Source: Tanytarsus gracilentus
Lineage: Eukaryota > Arthropoda > Insecta > Diptera > Chironomidae
DNA length: 64,000 bases
Assembly (NCBI GenBank): GCA_038502055.1
Contig: JAXRKN010000043.1
Coordinates: 1,922,001-1,986,000 of the forward strand
Direction of reading: 5' to 3'
Below are positions 1-15,168 of the stretch, piece by piece. The position numbers were made by a program, and so were the translations under genes. Position 1 is the first letter of the stretch. Each line of letters starts with the position of its first letter. Below the pieces are notes generated by a model. The model had not been told where the DNA came from. It did not search any database and worked only from the letters and a program-made list of their open reading frames with translations.

Positions 1-2967
1 CACTCTTATCTTTCTGCAGCTTTTTTACCTCTTCCTTCCTCCTTCAAACATCCTCGAGTTCTCTCTTATGTGAATGTTGACAATGATTTTCAAGACATTC
101 CTGTGATTTATTATCAGATTCCGTGCATTTGACAGCCGCCGCCTCGAAAGAGAGAGAAAATGATGGTGTTTTTCAGCTTTTCCTTTTAAAAAACTTTTTT
201 TATTTGTAATAATTTTAAGAAAAAGGAGAGAAAATTTTTTGGCGAGAAGAAAATTCCGAAGCTCATTCATCTGTAAAAATTTTCCATAAGCTGTTTTTTG
301 TCTCGTAATTTTTCCTCTGCTTCGTATCGATTGTTTATTTCTCCATAAAAGCAAATAATGAGAGAAAGCATGAAAATATTGCTTTTGAGCTAAAAAGGGT
401 CGCTTTAAAGTTTCATTTCGCAAAAGGAAAATTTATTTTGCATGTTTTCACCAAATCGCTTACTTTTTTCTTCTTCTTGCCTTTTTAAGTATGAATTTTG
501 AATTTATGGAAATTTTTCTTTACAACACTGAAAATGAATTCAATGTAAAAATTATGTATCGTGAGAAAATGAGACGGGTGATTTATGTGGTGATACTTTC
601 GATCGTGCTTCACTGAATGAAAACTTTAAATGGGTCAAAAATTATATTTTTTAACCTTTAAAATAATTTTAGATTTTTTTCAACTCAACCATCAAGTTTT
701 CAATTTTTCATCACCATCTTAACCATTATACTCCAACACTCAGGTGTTTTCCACTACAACAGCTCGAGGCACTTTGAGAATTTTGCAGCACACAAAAGAG
801 ACTGCTTGATATTGATTGTTTTCCTCAAAATGATGCAAAATTAATTTTGTTTATCGACATTGATGAATCTCAATTGAATTGAAAGTGCAACAATGTGAAT
901 TAATTTATTGTAAAGCATCTCACACAACAAGGATAATGAATTAGCATGAAAATTTAGACACAACCGATTGATGGAGAAAATTCAGTCGATAGACTGATTG
1001 GAAGTTTGAGTGAATCAATTAATTTGCGGTAATTAGTTGGAGTTTGTTTTTAATTCATTAGCAGGATTTTAGAAAGCTCATTAGATGGCGAGGCATTGAA
1101 CTTTGCTTTGATAATTTTCACAAAAGACGGATTAGTGGGTCATAGAGGCGTGTAGCTTAAATTTTTGATGAATTTTATTATGGTGAAATTAGTAAGGAAG
1201 CTTTAAAATTGTGTTGGTTAAGAAATAAATTTTAAATTAATTATTTTTACTCGTGAACATAAAAAAATCCGTTAAAATTTTCAAATTTATTTGAAAAAGT
1301 TTAATTCTAATGTTTTTTGATCTCAAAAAATTTTCTGTAGAATATTTAATTAAACACTTCAGATTTTTATGACTAATTCACTTAATTCAATTATCTTCAA
1401 ATCCCCAAAAAAAGTTCTCACAAAATATTGTCAAAAAAATCCCTCTAGAGGATTTTAAACTCTTTTTTTTTATCCTACAAAGTGGTTTGGTCGGTGGTGA
1501 TGGTTAAAGCATTTTTAAATTGCAGTTCCATTGTTGTGCCCCACATTCGAGTCTCCATTCTCATTTCTAATTTAAAACAGAAAAGAAGAAAAATTCCAAA
1601 GCTCTCATAGACAAAAGAGACTTTTACCATGACTCACACACACAACAAACTCCCTTCCACTTTTTTATCTGCAACTTTTTTGCGGTTGCCTCATCTCTGC
1701 ATGTGAATACTCGGAGAAACATTTTTCTAGTGAGATTTTCAATGAATTCATTTGAGGCTTTGTCTTTGTTCATCATTTCGACATCACTGATTGTAAAAGT
1801 TCTTCCTTTCTCGGGCTTGGAATTTTAAATTTTGTATTTTTCATGCTTTTGCCAGTTTGAGGTGAACCACAACTCTCATCTCAATCTGCAGAATGGATTT
1901 ATTGAGTGTGAAAATATTTTTCATGCAATGTTAAATTGGAAAATTATTTATTAATAAATTGTTTGGAAATTTTGAAAAGTTTTTGAATTCATTGCAGAAC
2001 TTTTGATGTTTTATTGGACATTTTTTAAAAACATAAAATAATGAATTTAAAATAATATATGAAAAGATTCAATTTATATAAAAATTAAAGCTAGTTCTTG
2101 TAATTTACTTAAAGTTTCCATCATTCACCATGACACCTAATAATTTAATACATAAAATAACTAGCATGACACAGTAACAAATACTAGCAATTAGAGAGTG
2201 AAACGACAATAGCAAAATTCAGTGTTGATGTTGTAAAATTTTCTCACTAAATGAAAATATCTTTCATGTTTTTTCATTTACTATGGAGTGTGAGAGAATG
2301 AGACCAAATAATTATCCGCAACATCATCAATTTTGTGTTCATAAAAATGAGAACGATGGCAATGGCATCATGCTAGGATAAGAAGTTGTTACAACGTTCA
2401 TTTTCAGGTGCGAGCTTTTTGAAATTTAAAATTTTACTTAACATAAAGTTAAAAATTTAGAAAAAATAGTAGAAAGTGAAAATTTAAATGTCCGCACATG
2501 CTTTTTCTTCTTTAACATTCTCATTCACTTCCACACTGTCGTTGATTATAAAAAAATTAATTGTCTTCGGTTGCACAATAAATCATTTATCACTCTGGGT
2601 TTTAATTAAAAGACGAAGGAGATGGGTGGGAGAAGGTGTGAGTGAGAATGATGCAAACAACGATGACAAGAATGTGCGAGTGAGAGGATGATAACTAGGA
2701 TAAACCGCCATAGCGATATGTTTCACGCAAGAATGATCGCTAATGATTACGAAAGTGATATCATGCCACCACCCACCTCCATGTTATTATCTGGAGCACA
2801 ACGGTGAGAAAATAAAACGATATGTTTTTTCAATTAACAATGTAAATAACTTGATGATATTCATCTCACACGAGTATCTCACCTACACCAACTAAATTTC
2901 GATAATAACAAGGATGATAATGAGGAATAGTAATTTTGCGAAGGGGGTTGATTAGAGCTTTCAAAAA

Positions 2968-3080
2968 TCCTGGGATCCCGGGACTAAACAGCTGTAAACC
3001 TGGGATCTTAAAAACGGGACTCAAAAAATGCTTTTTTAATCCTGTGGGATCGGGATTAATTTTTTTCGGGATCCCGGGAA
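2968..3080. repeat. GC-rich GGGATCCCGGG repeat patch
   Basis: In strongly AT-rich surroundings, about 110 bases contain several copies of GGGAT-type motifs. A palindromic GGGATCCCGGG starts at 2,972. Further copies are GGGATCTT near 3,002, GGGATCGGGATT near 3,046 and CGGGATCCCGGGA at 3,067-3,080. Between them lie T- or A-rich stretches with a GGGACT motif. The outer two copies are nearly the same palindrome and bracket the patch. It looks like a degenerate tandem or dispersed repeat, possibly a mobile-element remnant. I could not assign it to a named family. Confidence 0.55.
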
Positions 3081-6000
3081 AGTGAAAATTTAAATAAATC
3101 ATTTATGAAACTTGATCCAAGGGTTTTCACTCTGGTCACACAATTTTTAAAATCTTTATCAAAGCTCGATTTTAATATTTTTCGATTTTTATAAAATTCA
3201 ATTTTCTCCGATAAAAATGTACGAAGATATGTTTAGGGCTCTAATTAATTAATTCATAACTTTTTTCATCTCCCCCAAAAAAACATGTCGAGAATGATGT
3301 TGAAGAAAAATAATGAATGAATGTTTAAGTCACTCTATTTCATCTCGTTTCTCTTTTTTGTGCAATAAACACATTATAATCAAACAAATAACGTGTGCGT
3401 GGTTGAGATGGAAGCGAGAAAAATAAATTACTTTGTCGTTGTTGTGGCAATGGCAGACGAAAATAGACAAGAAGAGTTTTTTTGCGGTGGGAAAATTGAC
3501 AAAGTGCGTGTGCTTTGGAAGAGTTAACGGTTCTGTCTGTGAATCGAATGCCTTCGAGGCACTTCAAGTGGGTTGGAAATTTTCAAGTGATTAATTATCT
3601 CAGTGAAGAACCTTGAAAGGTAAAGGTTGGTACCGAAATATTTTTTTCCCTCAGATATCTTCGAATTGAGTTTTTTTGCTCTAGCCGAAGGGGTGAAGGT
3701 CGAGAGATTTAATTTATTGAATATGGCGGGCACTCACTGAAGAGAGGTGAAAAGTGGAAAAAAAGGATTTTTAAAGCTTTCACATTAATGGACTTTTCTA
3801 CCTTTTTTTTCTACCTCTACACGTGGGTTTAAAATTTGAATACTGTTAAAAATGAAGTGAAGCACTCGAGGCCTTTAATTGTCGAATAATTAATTGATTG
3901 CTTATCAGTTATTTTGTCTAATTAATTCTAGGAAATTGAAATTGTCGTACATGGAGGAAACTGGACGTAATTTGCAATAGAATATATGTCAAATTCTTGA
4001 TTTAAGTTAACTTGAGATAAAAATAATAGTTTTATGAAAATATTCAAAATTTTAATTACTTTTTAGCTATCCAAAATATGCTTTTGAATCTCCCGCTTCG
4101 CACAAACCGCAATAAATGAAAATTTTAATAAATGTTTCTATTCACCAATAATTGAGCTCAAATATCACAAACTTGCTTTCATAAATTTTCGCGGAAATTT
4201 CAGCCGAAATAGAAATTTTTCAAACCTAATAAATTTCCCTTTGACGTCATGTTACCATCAGTAACAATTAGTCCGAAAAATTCCATCTGAAGTATTTCAT
4301 AAAATCTAATTTAATAAATTTTGGGCCAAGAAATTTTAATAAAAAATATTTCTCAATTTCCAATGGAAATTTTTTCACCTTTGAGCAATTTCGAGAGAGA
4401 AAAGAAAATTTCCCATTATAATCTGTGAACATAATCTCATTACATGCTCTAAGCTCCCTTTTTCTCCTCATTCAACTCAATTCTATATATGAATAAAGTA
4501 CGGTCGAATGAGTTCAGATTGAAGAGCGTGTGGATGGAGTTGGAAAAAAGTTATTAGCTAAGCTGGCGAGAGAGATGAGGGAGAAAAAATAAGAAATTAA
4601 GTCGAGAGAGTTAGAAAGAAGTGAACATTATGTTTATTGGTATAATATACCTGTCACAAGACACTAATCACATAAAAACTTCTCCGATTTCTCAAAAAAA
4701 TAATAATAGACAACAAAAAGAGTCATGCATGAGATTTAAAAAGAAAGAAAATTATGAAGTTGAAAAGTTGGATGGACGAAAAAAATTGGAAGTTTCAAAA
4801 ATATTTGAATTATCTCAAAAACCGTTACAAGTAAAAAATTTAAATGTTTTTCGACTAGGTAATTTAAAATTTTAAAATTTTATAATTCTTAAAATTTTCT
4901 TCATATTTAAAATATTTCAAAAAATTCCCAACTTTTACTCGATCCGAATAATTTCTCAAACAACCCTGGATCTCGCATAAATTCTTCATAGTTGCAGCTA
5001 AATATACAGAAAGCTTATCTACTTCTTTCTCCTCCTCTGCCACTAGCAGCACATAATACGTCGTATAAATATACATGGTACAAAATAAAGAGAAACAAAA
5101 GCCACGGGGATTGAGGCGATGTGATGAGATTATGAGTTGAAGATATTAATTGCGAACATGCATCTCTGTATGTACATTTGGGCCTCACTTCCTTCTTCGT
5201 ACACATAGAATTTTGATTGCGTGCCATGCGAATATTTGCGGGGATTTTTTTCGGGGTTTTCAGCTCCTGGTGATGATGGCAGTGGGTGGGTGGTGGCGGT
5301 CCGTGATTTGCCATACATGAAAATTTTCTTTTGTATTTATTGATTTCCTTCAGATTTTTTTCCTTTTGTAATGAAGTTATTTTTTAGCACCACCAGCGAC
5401 GATTGAAGAGTCATGACAACGTGCTTTGTGCTCGATTGAGTGCAAGAAATCGACTAGATTGAAATTGTTCAAGTGTCCTGATGTGAAGTGTTTCAATGTT
5501 GACTGGAATTTAATTGCACGATTGCGCATTTGAGGTTAAAACATTCGCTGGAAGCAATGCGAACAACAAGAACTTTTCCAATCCTTAAATCTAACTTGTT
5601 CCACGACTCATTTGAGTTTAAATATAATTTAATATGCCTGCGAATCTAATTTCAATTTTTCTCCTCTTCGCTCGCGTTCACATCGTTAGACGAACTCGAT
5701 GCTGGTTTAAAAAGGGAAATGGCTCAATTTAAAATTCAACGCGTAGGATATGAAATTTCATTGGAATTTTGAGTACGAGGAAATGTTTGGATTGAAAATC
5801 TTCATTCAAGATCGAACACTTTGGTTATTTAAGTAGGGTTTAACTTTCTTGAGTGCATGAATGAATTTATTTTTAAAAAATTGTTTTTTTTATTTAACGT
5901 ATTTTTTATATTTGAATTTTTATAAAAATTAGTTTTAGGAGTTAAAAGAAAATTTAAATATTTAATTTAAATTCAAATTTTTGAATTTTAACGAAAAATT

Positions 6001-9000
6001 TAAATTATTATATTTTTTAAAAAATATTTAAATTTTTTCATGCAAAAAATTTTATTTTTAAAATCCAGTGTTACACATTTTTTATTTCACTCTTCTTTGA
6101 TGTCTCAAAATCAGATGAATGGTCCAGATTTCACCTTCAAGAGTAAAAAATTTATCTTTCTCATCTCTAAGCCATGCAATTTACAATTTTTTTCTGCTCG
6201 GACATTTTCGAGAAATTTGCTTCGAGGTGTGCATGAGAAAAAAACGAATGAAATTTTTTCCTCAACCCTTAAACTGTCATTCGCAGATTTTTAAAGAGGG
6301 ATTGTAATTTCGGGATCCCTGTTGATTGCCTTGTTACCTTTTCCAGTCATTTCCCTTTACATGTGTTTCTACTTCACAATTTTTTTATATCAATCCCTAA
6401 ATTCTACTGATGGATAATTTTTTTTCACTTGACTTACAACAAAGAAATAAAAAAAGGAAGAGAAATTGTGAATTTGATTTTGATGGAAATAAATTGAGTG
6501 AAGCTCAGAGGCAACACGCAGAAAAAATGAGAAAAAAGCCTTTTGTGAAATTAATTTATCTCCTGAGCTGAATTACATCACAATTACGGCGTCCCTTGTG
6601 GTGATGAGGGTCGGAAATGAAGTTTAAATTATGCAAAAAAATTAGCGACAAATTTTTAGATTTTAATTTTAAAATTTCTTTATTAAAAACCCACCCAAAA
6701 ATTTCTGTATCAAAACTCACCCGACTGCTCATCCTCACGATCGTAATTAAGGACACAATGGAATCAAAATTATATGATGTACAACACAATTTCGTGTTGT
6801 GAGTCTAAAATTAGAAATTTATCAGCTTCAATCTATCTCAAAATTTATGTCTCTCTCCCTCACACAAAGTAGCAAAAGCTCTAAAATGCTCTCTCGAGTT
6901 TTGTTCATTAACACTTTCTTTTGTTGCGAATATTTTTTTATAGTTCTCTGAGGTGTATCAGCAAATGAATGGCTGAAGATGGCGGTGGTGGAGTTTGTGA
7001 TGATGGAGTGAGTGAATTTGTGAGAAGCAACAGCGAGTGTTTATTATTAAGTGCTGAATGATTAAATACTTATTGACACGAAAATTTTACTCTAGCAAGT
7101 TAACATCAAAAAGCACTCAGAGTTCCTTGAACAACGTATTCAAAAGCGAGGAAGTTGAAAAAATGAGTGAAAAATATTTTAAAATTAACGGTCAAAAAAA
7201 ATTTGAACTTTAAAGTAGAAAAAAATTATTTTTAAAATGATTCAAAAGTTGTTAAATATTTTTGATTTCAATCATTTTAAAAAGTTCTAATTAAATTTTT
7301 TCTAAGAAATATTTAAAACTCAAATTTTACCTCTTTTAAGTTTAAATAATTTAAAACCGTTATTAGTTTCTCTTTTTAATAATTCATGAATTTTCCACTC
7401 CTATGTCAGTCTCAAAGTTATACGCGACGCCATAAGTTTCACGAAAAACAACTTTCGCCGAAAGATGTATTAAAGAAATTCTTTTTTCGAGCAGGTGTGA
7501 AATTTCACAGGAGTGCACGAATTGACTTGAAGTATGAGAAGCAATGCTGAGTGTATGCAGTGAGGAAAAGCTAAGATTAAACATTATTTCTATCTCAATT
7601 CTAATATTTTTTTGTTTCCTTTCCTTACTGCGCTACGTGGCACTTTATGGCACAATATACTGCGCTGATAATGTTCATAAATCATTACGGTAATTTTCAT
7701 TTTACATGGAATTCCGTTTATGGAAACAAATAAGTTTGGAAAAGAAATTTCTCGAGGAAAATTTCATGGAGTCACTTAAAAAAGTAAATTATTTGTTGGA
7801 AATGGCCTCAATTTTTGTGAATATTTTTTTTTTGATTTCTTCTTTAAAAATATCCTTACCCTCACTTCCTTTATGTCCTCACAAATCCTCTCTCCTTTTA
7901 TCCCTCAACTTAATCTTCCAAGCATAAACTTTTACCAATCAATTTCCATACTTCCGATAATAATCTTTGAAATTTTTCCTCATCTAAAAACCGAAGAGCA
8001 AAACTTTCCAATAAAAATCGGGTTGGTGGGCTTGTAAGTATCCCGAACAATGTCATCATCTAAGTGAATGGTGTATGATGATGATAATAAAGAAGAGAGA
8101 AAGGAAAACTATAAAAAATGACCAAGAGAACTTTTTTACTTTACTTTTATATGCGATTTCTCCGCTCTTGTGAAAACTTTGTGGCTTGGAGAGCTTTGCA
8201 CAAAGTGCTTCTGTGAATAAAAGTTTAAGGTTTTATTGGTTTTCTTCTCTTTTAAAATTTTAAATTGATTAAATTTCTACAATTTTTTATTTAACCTTCA
8301 GAATTACTCAAACTCCATTTCGAGCGAACACTTTGCACACAAGTTTGAAAGTGAAAGAGCGAAAGTAGATTTTATTAAGAATTATGAATATCATTTTTTA
8401 TCCATTTATCCCTAATGGAACTGTGTGTGCTAGTAAATGTTGGCAAGAAGCTATGTGAGAGCTGAGGCAAGAAATTCATTTGCCGTAATATGAACAAGCA
8501 AGGGATGTGCAACTCAAAACAGTCATAAGCATTAAAGTAAAAGAATTTATCTTTCATAATCTACATACATCATCTAAATTAAAAATCAAACATGCGAAGT
8601 AGATTCGCTAGCAACGCGATGATGACGATATGATAGCTTTGAGTACATCCTTCGAAGTCGAGTGAGTGAGTTTAATTTTAATAATTGTAAAGCGGAAATG
8701 ATTCCAGCAGTGAAAATTGGTGAAACGTGTAAGTCTATGTCTAATGTGATGACGATGATGGAGGAAGTAGAGAAATATGGATGTGTTTGGTACAGTGAAG
8801 ACTGCGGTAGATCCTGATTTATCTTTGATTTTAACTTTGATATAAAATGAACCTAACTTTGATATAAAATCAACCTAAATTTAATTAACTAAAAACTCAA
8901 TAAAAATTACTCAGTTTTCACTGTAAACAACACGTGAGATAAATAAACTCGGCAATGAGCACAAGAAAAGTGGGAAAAGAAAATGAAAGATTTTCACACG

Positions 9001-12000
9001 AGAAAGATTTTTTAAAAGCATCTGTTACAGTGCTCAATTTTAATGAAAATGGCTTCATATATTCATATGAGAATCGCTTAAAATTTCTTTCATGATCATT
9101 ACAAGCACTTTCCAGCTGTAGATAACAGTTCTTGAGAAAAAATTACTTTTTTGACGACGCATGTAGAAAAAATTTCTAAATCGAGAGGCTTATCATCATA
9201 ATTTTATTGCAGAAAAAATTTCCTTATCAGGCGAACGTAATAAAAACGTCACAGATCCTCGAGTGAAAAAAAATTTCCACACATTGAATAAAAGGATTTT
9301 TTTCGAAGACGATGAGGAAGCGGCGGAGAGTCATAAAAAGCATCTCAGTCGTAAGCCATTAAACGCAACATACACAAATAAATGTATGCCCAGCAGCAGC
9401 TTCTTCTTTCTTTCGCTTCCATCACCGCACATTCTTTATTCAACATACTCAGCTCTCAAGTAAGTAGCGGGTTGAACGGAAATAGAAATTTTTAGGGTGG
9501 GAGAGATAAAGACAAAAGGGAAGGGAAATTTTAATGATTTTTTAAATATTCAATATTTTTAGTTGTCTAAAAATTAAAAATATTAAAAATTTAAATTTTA
9601 AAATTATAATTTTCCACCCCTTGAACTCGCAAATGCGAATTTGTTGGATAAGAATGGTCGGGAAAAGTCTTTATTTTCCCTTTTACTTTTTAGTAGGTAC
9701 AAATACACAAAAAAAACGTTAAGACGATGAGGCCATTGTGCCTCGCTCTGTTGCTTGAGTGTACAACAACAAGAAACGACAGGGGCGAAAAGCAAGAAAA
9801 GTTTCTGGTTTTCTAAACGCATTATCATCGCAAATGATAATTTATAGGAATGATTTATGGAGCTCTTAAAGTGTTTTGCAGCACCACTGCCGTTCTGAGA
9901 ATGTGAAAATGTGTATGGGCACTACTATAATGGCTTCGTAGAGTTAAAGTGAATTGTGGCTTTTCTTTGATATTTAAATTTAATTTGTTGTTTAGAATTC
10001 TTGCATGTCAATATATTTGAATTATATTTTTTGTTCAATTTATAATTTTAATAATTTTTTATGGATTTGAATTTGAACTCTTTAAAATGCATTTTTCAGA
10101 ACTTACCTATTTTATTTAAAAAACGCATCATAAATCAATTTTACATTTTTAAACAATTTCATAAATTTATCAAAGCCATTTTTATCTCTTTTTAACACCC
10201 CTTGAAACCATAAAATTTCAAATTCTAAACATCCGTTACAAATCATAAATTTTTCCTCTACACTTTTTATAGATTTCAACCAAAAAATATTCTTTTGTCG
10301 CTCGAGAGACTCAACACAAGACCCTCGAATAAACAATAAACAGTGCAGCCACCATCATGTAATAAAATAGAAATGACCTTCATCTGATAATGGTTAAAAA
10401 TTTATGATGCGTAAAAGCTTTTTTTTCGTTTCAATCCACAACATGTAAGGACATTAAAAAAGAGAGAGAAAGGAATTTTTTAGGCTGAAAAAAGTATAAA
10501 TCAATTACGAATTCGAAGGATGTATTGAGAGAGAAGAGGCAAAGCTATGAAGACGGCTGTGCATGCATCATTTATTTCACAGCAGTAAATGTGTATTAAG
10601 ATATAAAAGAAGAAGGAAAATTCTTCAATGTTCTGTGTGAGAATTGAATAAAGAAAAAAGGGTGAAAAGTTTATCTAAAAATAAAAATAAATTTTAGTAA
10701 AAAAGTTTTAAATTTCTCAAAAAAAATTTCAAATTTTCGAAAACCATAAAAATATTTTTTCAAATGTTTCTTTACCTTGCGATTGATCACCGACAGCATG
10801 CTCAGATGTACCATTTTCATGGACGATAGCATTTTCTAATTTACAAGCACACGACAATCGAAAATTGAGACACGGAAATGGAACAAGAAAATTACTCCAA
10901 GGTGTGTGAGAAAAAAAAGAAAAATAGATGATTGGACATGCTGCTGATCATAATTCAGCGTTGACGAATTTTTTAGATTTCCAAACACGTTGTTGGCCAT
11001 CGTTTTCGGACACGTTATTATATTTTTTCACAGATTCGAATCTCTTTCGTATAATGTAATGAATGGAGATGAATAATAAATTTCGAAATGAATTTTTTTC
11101 AGCCTCCTTTTGTGCCTGTATTTATTACATTGTTGTGAGGGAAATGCCGACAGAGAAATGTGATGTTACTGGGGAAATCTTACTGGTGAACAAAATTTGA
11201 ATTTATTGTACAGTAAATGGTGAAATTTAAAAAAATTTATGAGTGAGAATTTGAAAGATTTAACTTTAAAATTATCCCAACTGAATTTTCAAATTTAAAA
11301 TATTCCAGGAATTTTCAGCATATTAAATTTTAATCGTTTCTCGTCATTCACTGTATCAATTGCAATATTTTCATGAGAATTTCCTCAGACAGAGAAAATT
11401 CGCTTTATATTCGCATATTTCGAAAAATGTTCGAGCGTTTTGCTTGAAAAAGAAAAGGTAAAAGGAAGCAAGAAATTATGGAAATTTCCTTCAGATTTTT
11501 CTTCGCTCTTTTCCCTTTAGAATAAAAATTTTGTTTCCTGCTGCGAAGCGAGAAGAAAAATACTTTTTTTTCACTGAAGGCATAACGCGTAAGCCGTTAA
11601 AGGAGAAAAAGAAACACATACATAAAAAATTATACATTGATTTTTATTTATTTCTCTCCCGTTATGGTGAACATAAATCTATCGTCACTTCCAACGAGGC
11701 CCGTGAGACCATAAAAGCGGAGGCGAAGTAAATAATAAATGCGAAATAATGTATTTTAATTTTATACTCCTTCTATCTCTCTCACTATCGGGGATTTAAC
11801 GTTGGGTTTTTGTGTAAGTAGCATTAAACGTGACTTCAGGAGTAAAGCAGAGTTGAATAGTTAAATTTTGAATATAATTTCCTGGAATTTTTTACCAACT
11901 AGAAGAAAAATTCATTTCTTGGACTTTAACATAAAATATTTTTTTTTCCTGGATTCTCATAAAATTAGTTTACTCATTTTAAAAAAAAAATAAAGCAAAT

Positions 12001-14194
12001 CCAAGAAAAATTGCTGTAAAACTTCTTTAATTGCCAAATTACCTCTCAACTCTGCCTCATTTCTCAAAAGACTTTCAAAGGCTTAAGAAGGCCACGATAG
12101 TCAATTAATTTTTTTCCGTCTCCTTGTCCCTTTTTCCATTTCTAATACCGGAACATAATACCGTCAATATTTTCCTGTTACTCACCGTATGGAAGAAAGA
12201 GAAAAGAATGGACATGTGAGCATAAACTATCATTAGAAGTTATAAGTCCACACATTTGTTATGATCTCTTCCATTCGCCGCTCGCTTCTTTTTTTTTCGG
12301 AGGATGCTTCCGAAACGACATAAAAAAATGGAAAAAGGAATGGTCCATTAAGAGATGAAATCCTCATCAATTTTTCCTCCTTCTTTTTCGACCATTTGAG
12401 AAAATCCCAGTGAGAGATTTTTTAAGGTTGAGAAAAAAATTGTATTTGAAATTTTGATATACGTTAAAAATTATTTAAATCTTCAAATTAAAAATTTATA
12501 GGCAATCGAGTGTATTCCCACTGGTCAACTGACAATACATTCAATTTTTATTGTTTTTTATGGGCGGCAGCAACAGCGGCAGTCGAGCAACAAGAACTCA
12601 TTCAACAAAATGATCGACAAAAGCTCAATTAATTTTTCTCCCAAATATCATCGGACAATTTTTTAAGCTTTAGAATTTTTAAAACAATTTTATTGCTCAA
12701 CATCAAAGTAATAAAAAAATGGAAAAGATTGATTTCACCTTTTAGCATTCAATTCGACAAATCACGTTTACTCGACTCTTTATGGCTGTGTGTGCATTTT
12801 CTGGTCGTTGATTGATGAGACAATCGATCATGTTATTGTCACTTTAGCTAATAACTTTTTTCCCTCTATTCATTCGCTTTGCTTTTACCCACTTACGATT
12901 TTCCCTTTTTCTCTCCATTCACATGTGGGTGCTTAAAGTGCTCGAGTGAGATTTTAGCTGTGATGGGAAATTTTAGAGAAATTAATTCAAAATTTTCTTG
13001 AAAATGTTTTTAAATAATTGGAAGTAGATTTTTTAAATAATTTTTTATTCCTAATTAACCGCAAGGACAACCACCATCCAGTTGAAACTCCATTCACCAT
13101 TTATCGGAGGAAGAAGTTAAAAGCAATTTATTGCTCTTTGGCAATCCTTTTCCCTCACATGACAGACTACATTGCTCTCTTTTTTTCCATCCAACAGCTA
13201 AAGCATGTAGATTGTGCTACTCTTTCCAGTTTGATAGATACTTATGTGACTTTTTATGTCATCGATTTAATTTTTTCACATAAAATTTCGAACTCGCAAT
13301 GACAATTTTGTGGCAAAGAGGTGATGATAGCAGCGATAAATCTCGTGAGAAGAGTTTTTAAATTTTACTGTAAATGCGAGTTGAATTAAGATGGAAATTT
13401 TTCGGGTCATTTTGGCGAGAGATGAATTGATAAAGAGAGGAAATTATTGAATTTTATCGTGCTCGAAATTTAAATTTATGAAAATGTTAAAAATATAAAA
13501 GCTCTCAAAATTTAATTTACGATATTTAAATAATTTTTGCTAATTTTCTTCCTAATAAAAATTAAAACCCACAAAAAATTTATTTCAGATCCTAAAGATA
13601 ATTTCAGATTTCCCTAGAAAATTCCAAATTAATGAAAAGGATTTTTTTAATGAATACACCATGAACATTTTTCCTTCTTTCATCTCAATCGAGCTAGAAA
13701 ATCTTCCTCAAAAAACCACTTGAAAGCACCTAATAAAATTAAATTTCAAGACTCGAAATTCTTCTTTTTATGAGTTTTCGCCTAAGAAGGAAAATAAAAA
13801 TTAAAAGTGAAATTAAAATAGCTTTTTCGCCCCTTTTTGAAAATCACCACAGAAATTCCTTCTTATTTTAAAATCCACTCAATTTGTTGAGTTAAGTACA
13901 ATGTAAATATCTTTCTTTCTCTCTCCGACTCACTAATTAAACTTTAATTATTTTGTAAAATTTCCAACATAAACAACTTTTTCACTCTCTCTTTTGCGAC
14001 TATTGTAATTTTAATCTTTCTTTTTAGTCATTTACATTTGTAAGAAGGGGAAATTTTCTCAAGTTGTCTCTTGTCTCATTTAGAGTGAGTATCATTTAAT
14101 AAAGATGGGAAAAAGTCGTTAAAAAGAATCAAATCTACATGAGTTTTGCTAGTAATCAAAAAATCTTTTTACACCGGAGAAAATTGAGTAAGTT

Positions 14195-14214
14195 GAGAGA
14201 GAGAGAGAGAGAGA
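14195..14214. repeat. (GA)10 microsatellite
   Basis: This is a perfect run of ten GA dinucleotides, followed by a G-rich GGTGGTGGGAGGG stretch and then an AT-rich block. Runs of this kind can bind GAGA-type factors in insects, but nothing nearby indicates a promoter. Confidence 0.9.
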
Positions 14215-15168
14215 TGGGTGGTGGGAGGGTAAAGAGATAATTAAGATAAAAATGGTTGAAGTTTCTTCAGTTAAAATTTTAAATTAAAAAATTCGATTAA
14301 AGTTATTTAAAAAAAATTTAATATTGAAAATTTAACGGACTTAAAAATTTTAAATCCTAAAAATACAAATTTAGACTTTTTTATATCCAATTTTTTTTAT
14401 CTATCTCGCAATATTTCAAAACTTCCTTGAAAAAATAACTTTCCTTGATTTATTTTCGTTTCCTTTCTCAAAAATCACCCGCACAAAATCCGGGAGAGTG
14501 AGCTGGCAGAAGGAAGAAGAAGAAAATGAAAGATTGTATTTTGATTACAATGTGCATTAGTGTAACAGATGCTCGGAATTATGACATCAAAAATGATTTT
14601 CATTGCTTTCTACTGCTGTTGCTCCACACTCGGAGAGATGAGAGGGAAAAACTTTTCCTTTTACTTTTGTTTGAGGCATTAATGAACACCGGGGAAAGGA
14701 ATGTTTTTTTACAGCTTCAAACAATCGAAATGCGTTGGAAAATGAGAAAAATACATTTCAAGGTGTTTGTGAATCAGCATGAAAAGAGGGTTTAAAAATG
14801 CCAAGCACCTTCGAGGAAAATACCACAAAGAAATATTTTTACCCTTAGCAATTTTTTCTGCTCGATTTTGGTTTTGAAACGTTTAGTGGAAAAATTGAAA
14901 TAATTTTCTGCTTTCACATTCTTCCACTTTACATTTTTACAATTTGTAAATGATTTTAAAAAATTCAAAAAGAATCCTCGCTGTCCATCGAACAATTTTG
15001 ATTTTCCTTGCAAAATTGCTTTATTATCCTAAACTGCTATAAATCATCAAAATTGAACGAATAAAATCGCGATATGCAAAATTTATTGAACTTTAATTTC
15101 ACCACAAATATACCGCAGGGATCTTGGGAGTTTCTCGCCTGTCGTGTGTGTGTGGGTAAAATGGGACA

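Larger units (their letters stand above)
1..15168. other. Gene-free AT-rich intergenic region
   Basis: No convincing exon was found on either strand. The open frames present (the longest is 132 codons, on the minus strand at 25-423) are rich in Lys, Asn, Phe and Ile, as expected from AT-rich non-coding DNA. They carry no recognisable domain, and I could not pair them with splice sites. The region is mostly A/T runs interrupted by short GC-richer islands (around 2,600-2,800, 5,030-5,310 and 8,040-8,110). Listed separately are a CCCGGGATCCC patch near 3,000 and a GA microsatellite near 14,200. Small exons or non-coding RNA genes could be missed by eye. Confidence 0.6.

Noticed and set aside
25..423. 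132-codon minus-strand frame at the window start
   Set aside because: Lys/Asn/Phe/Arg-rich translation of AT-rich DNA without a domain, signal peptide or splice context. The window edge prevents judging a larger gene.
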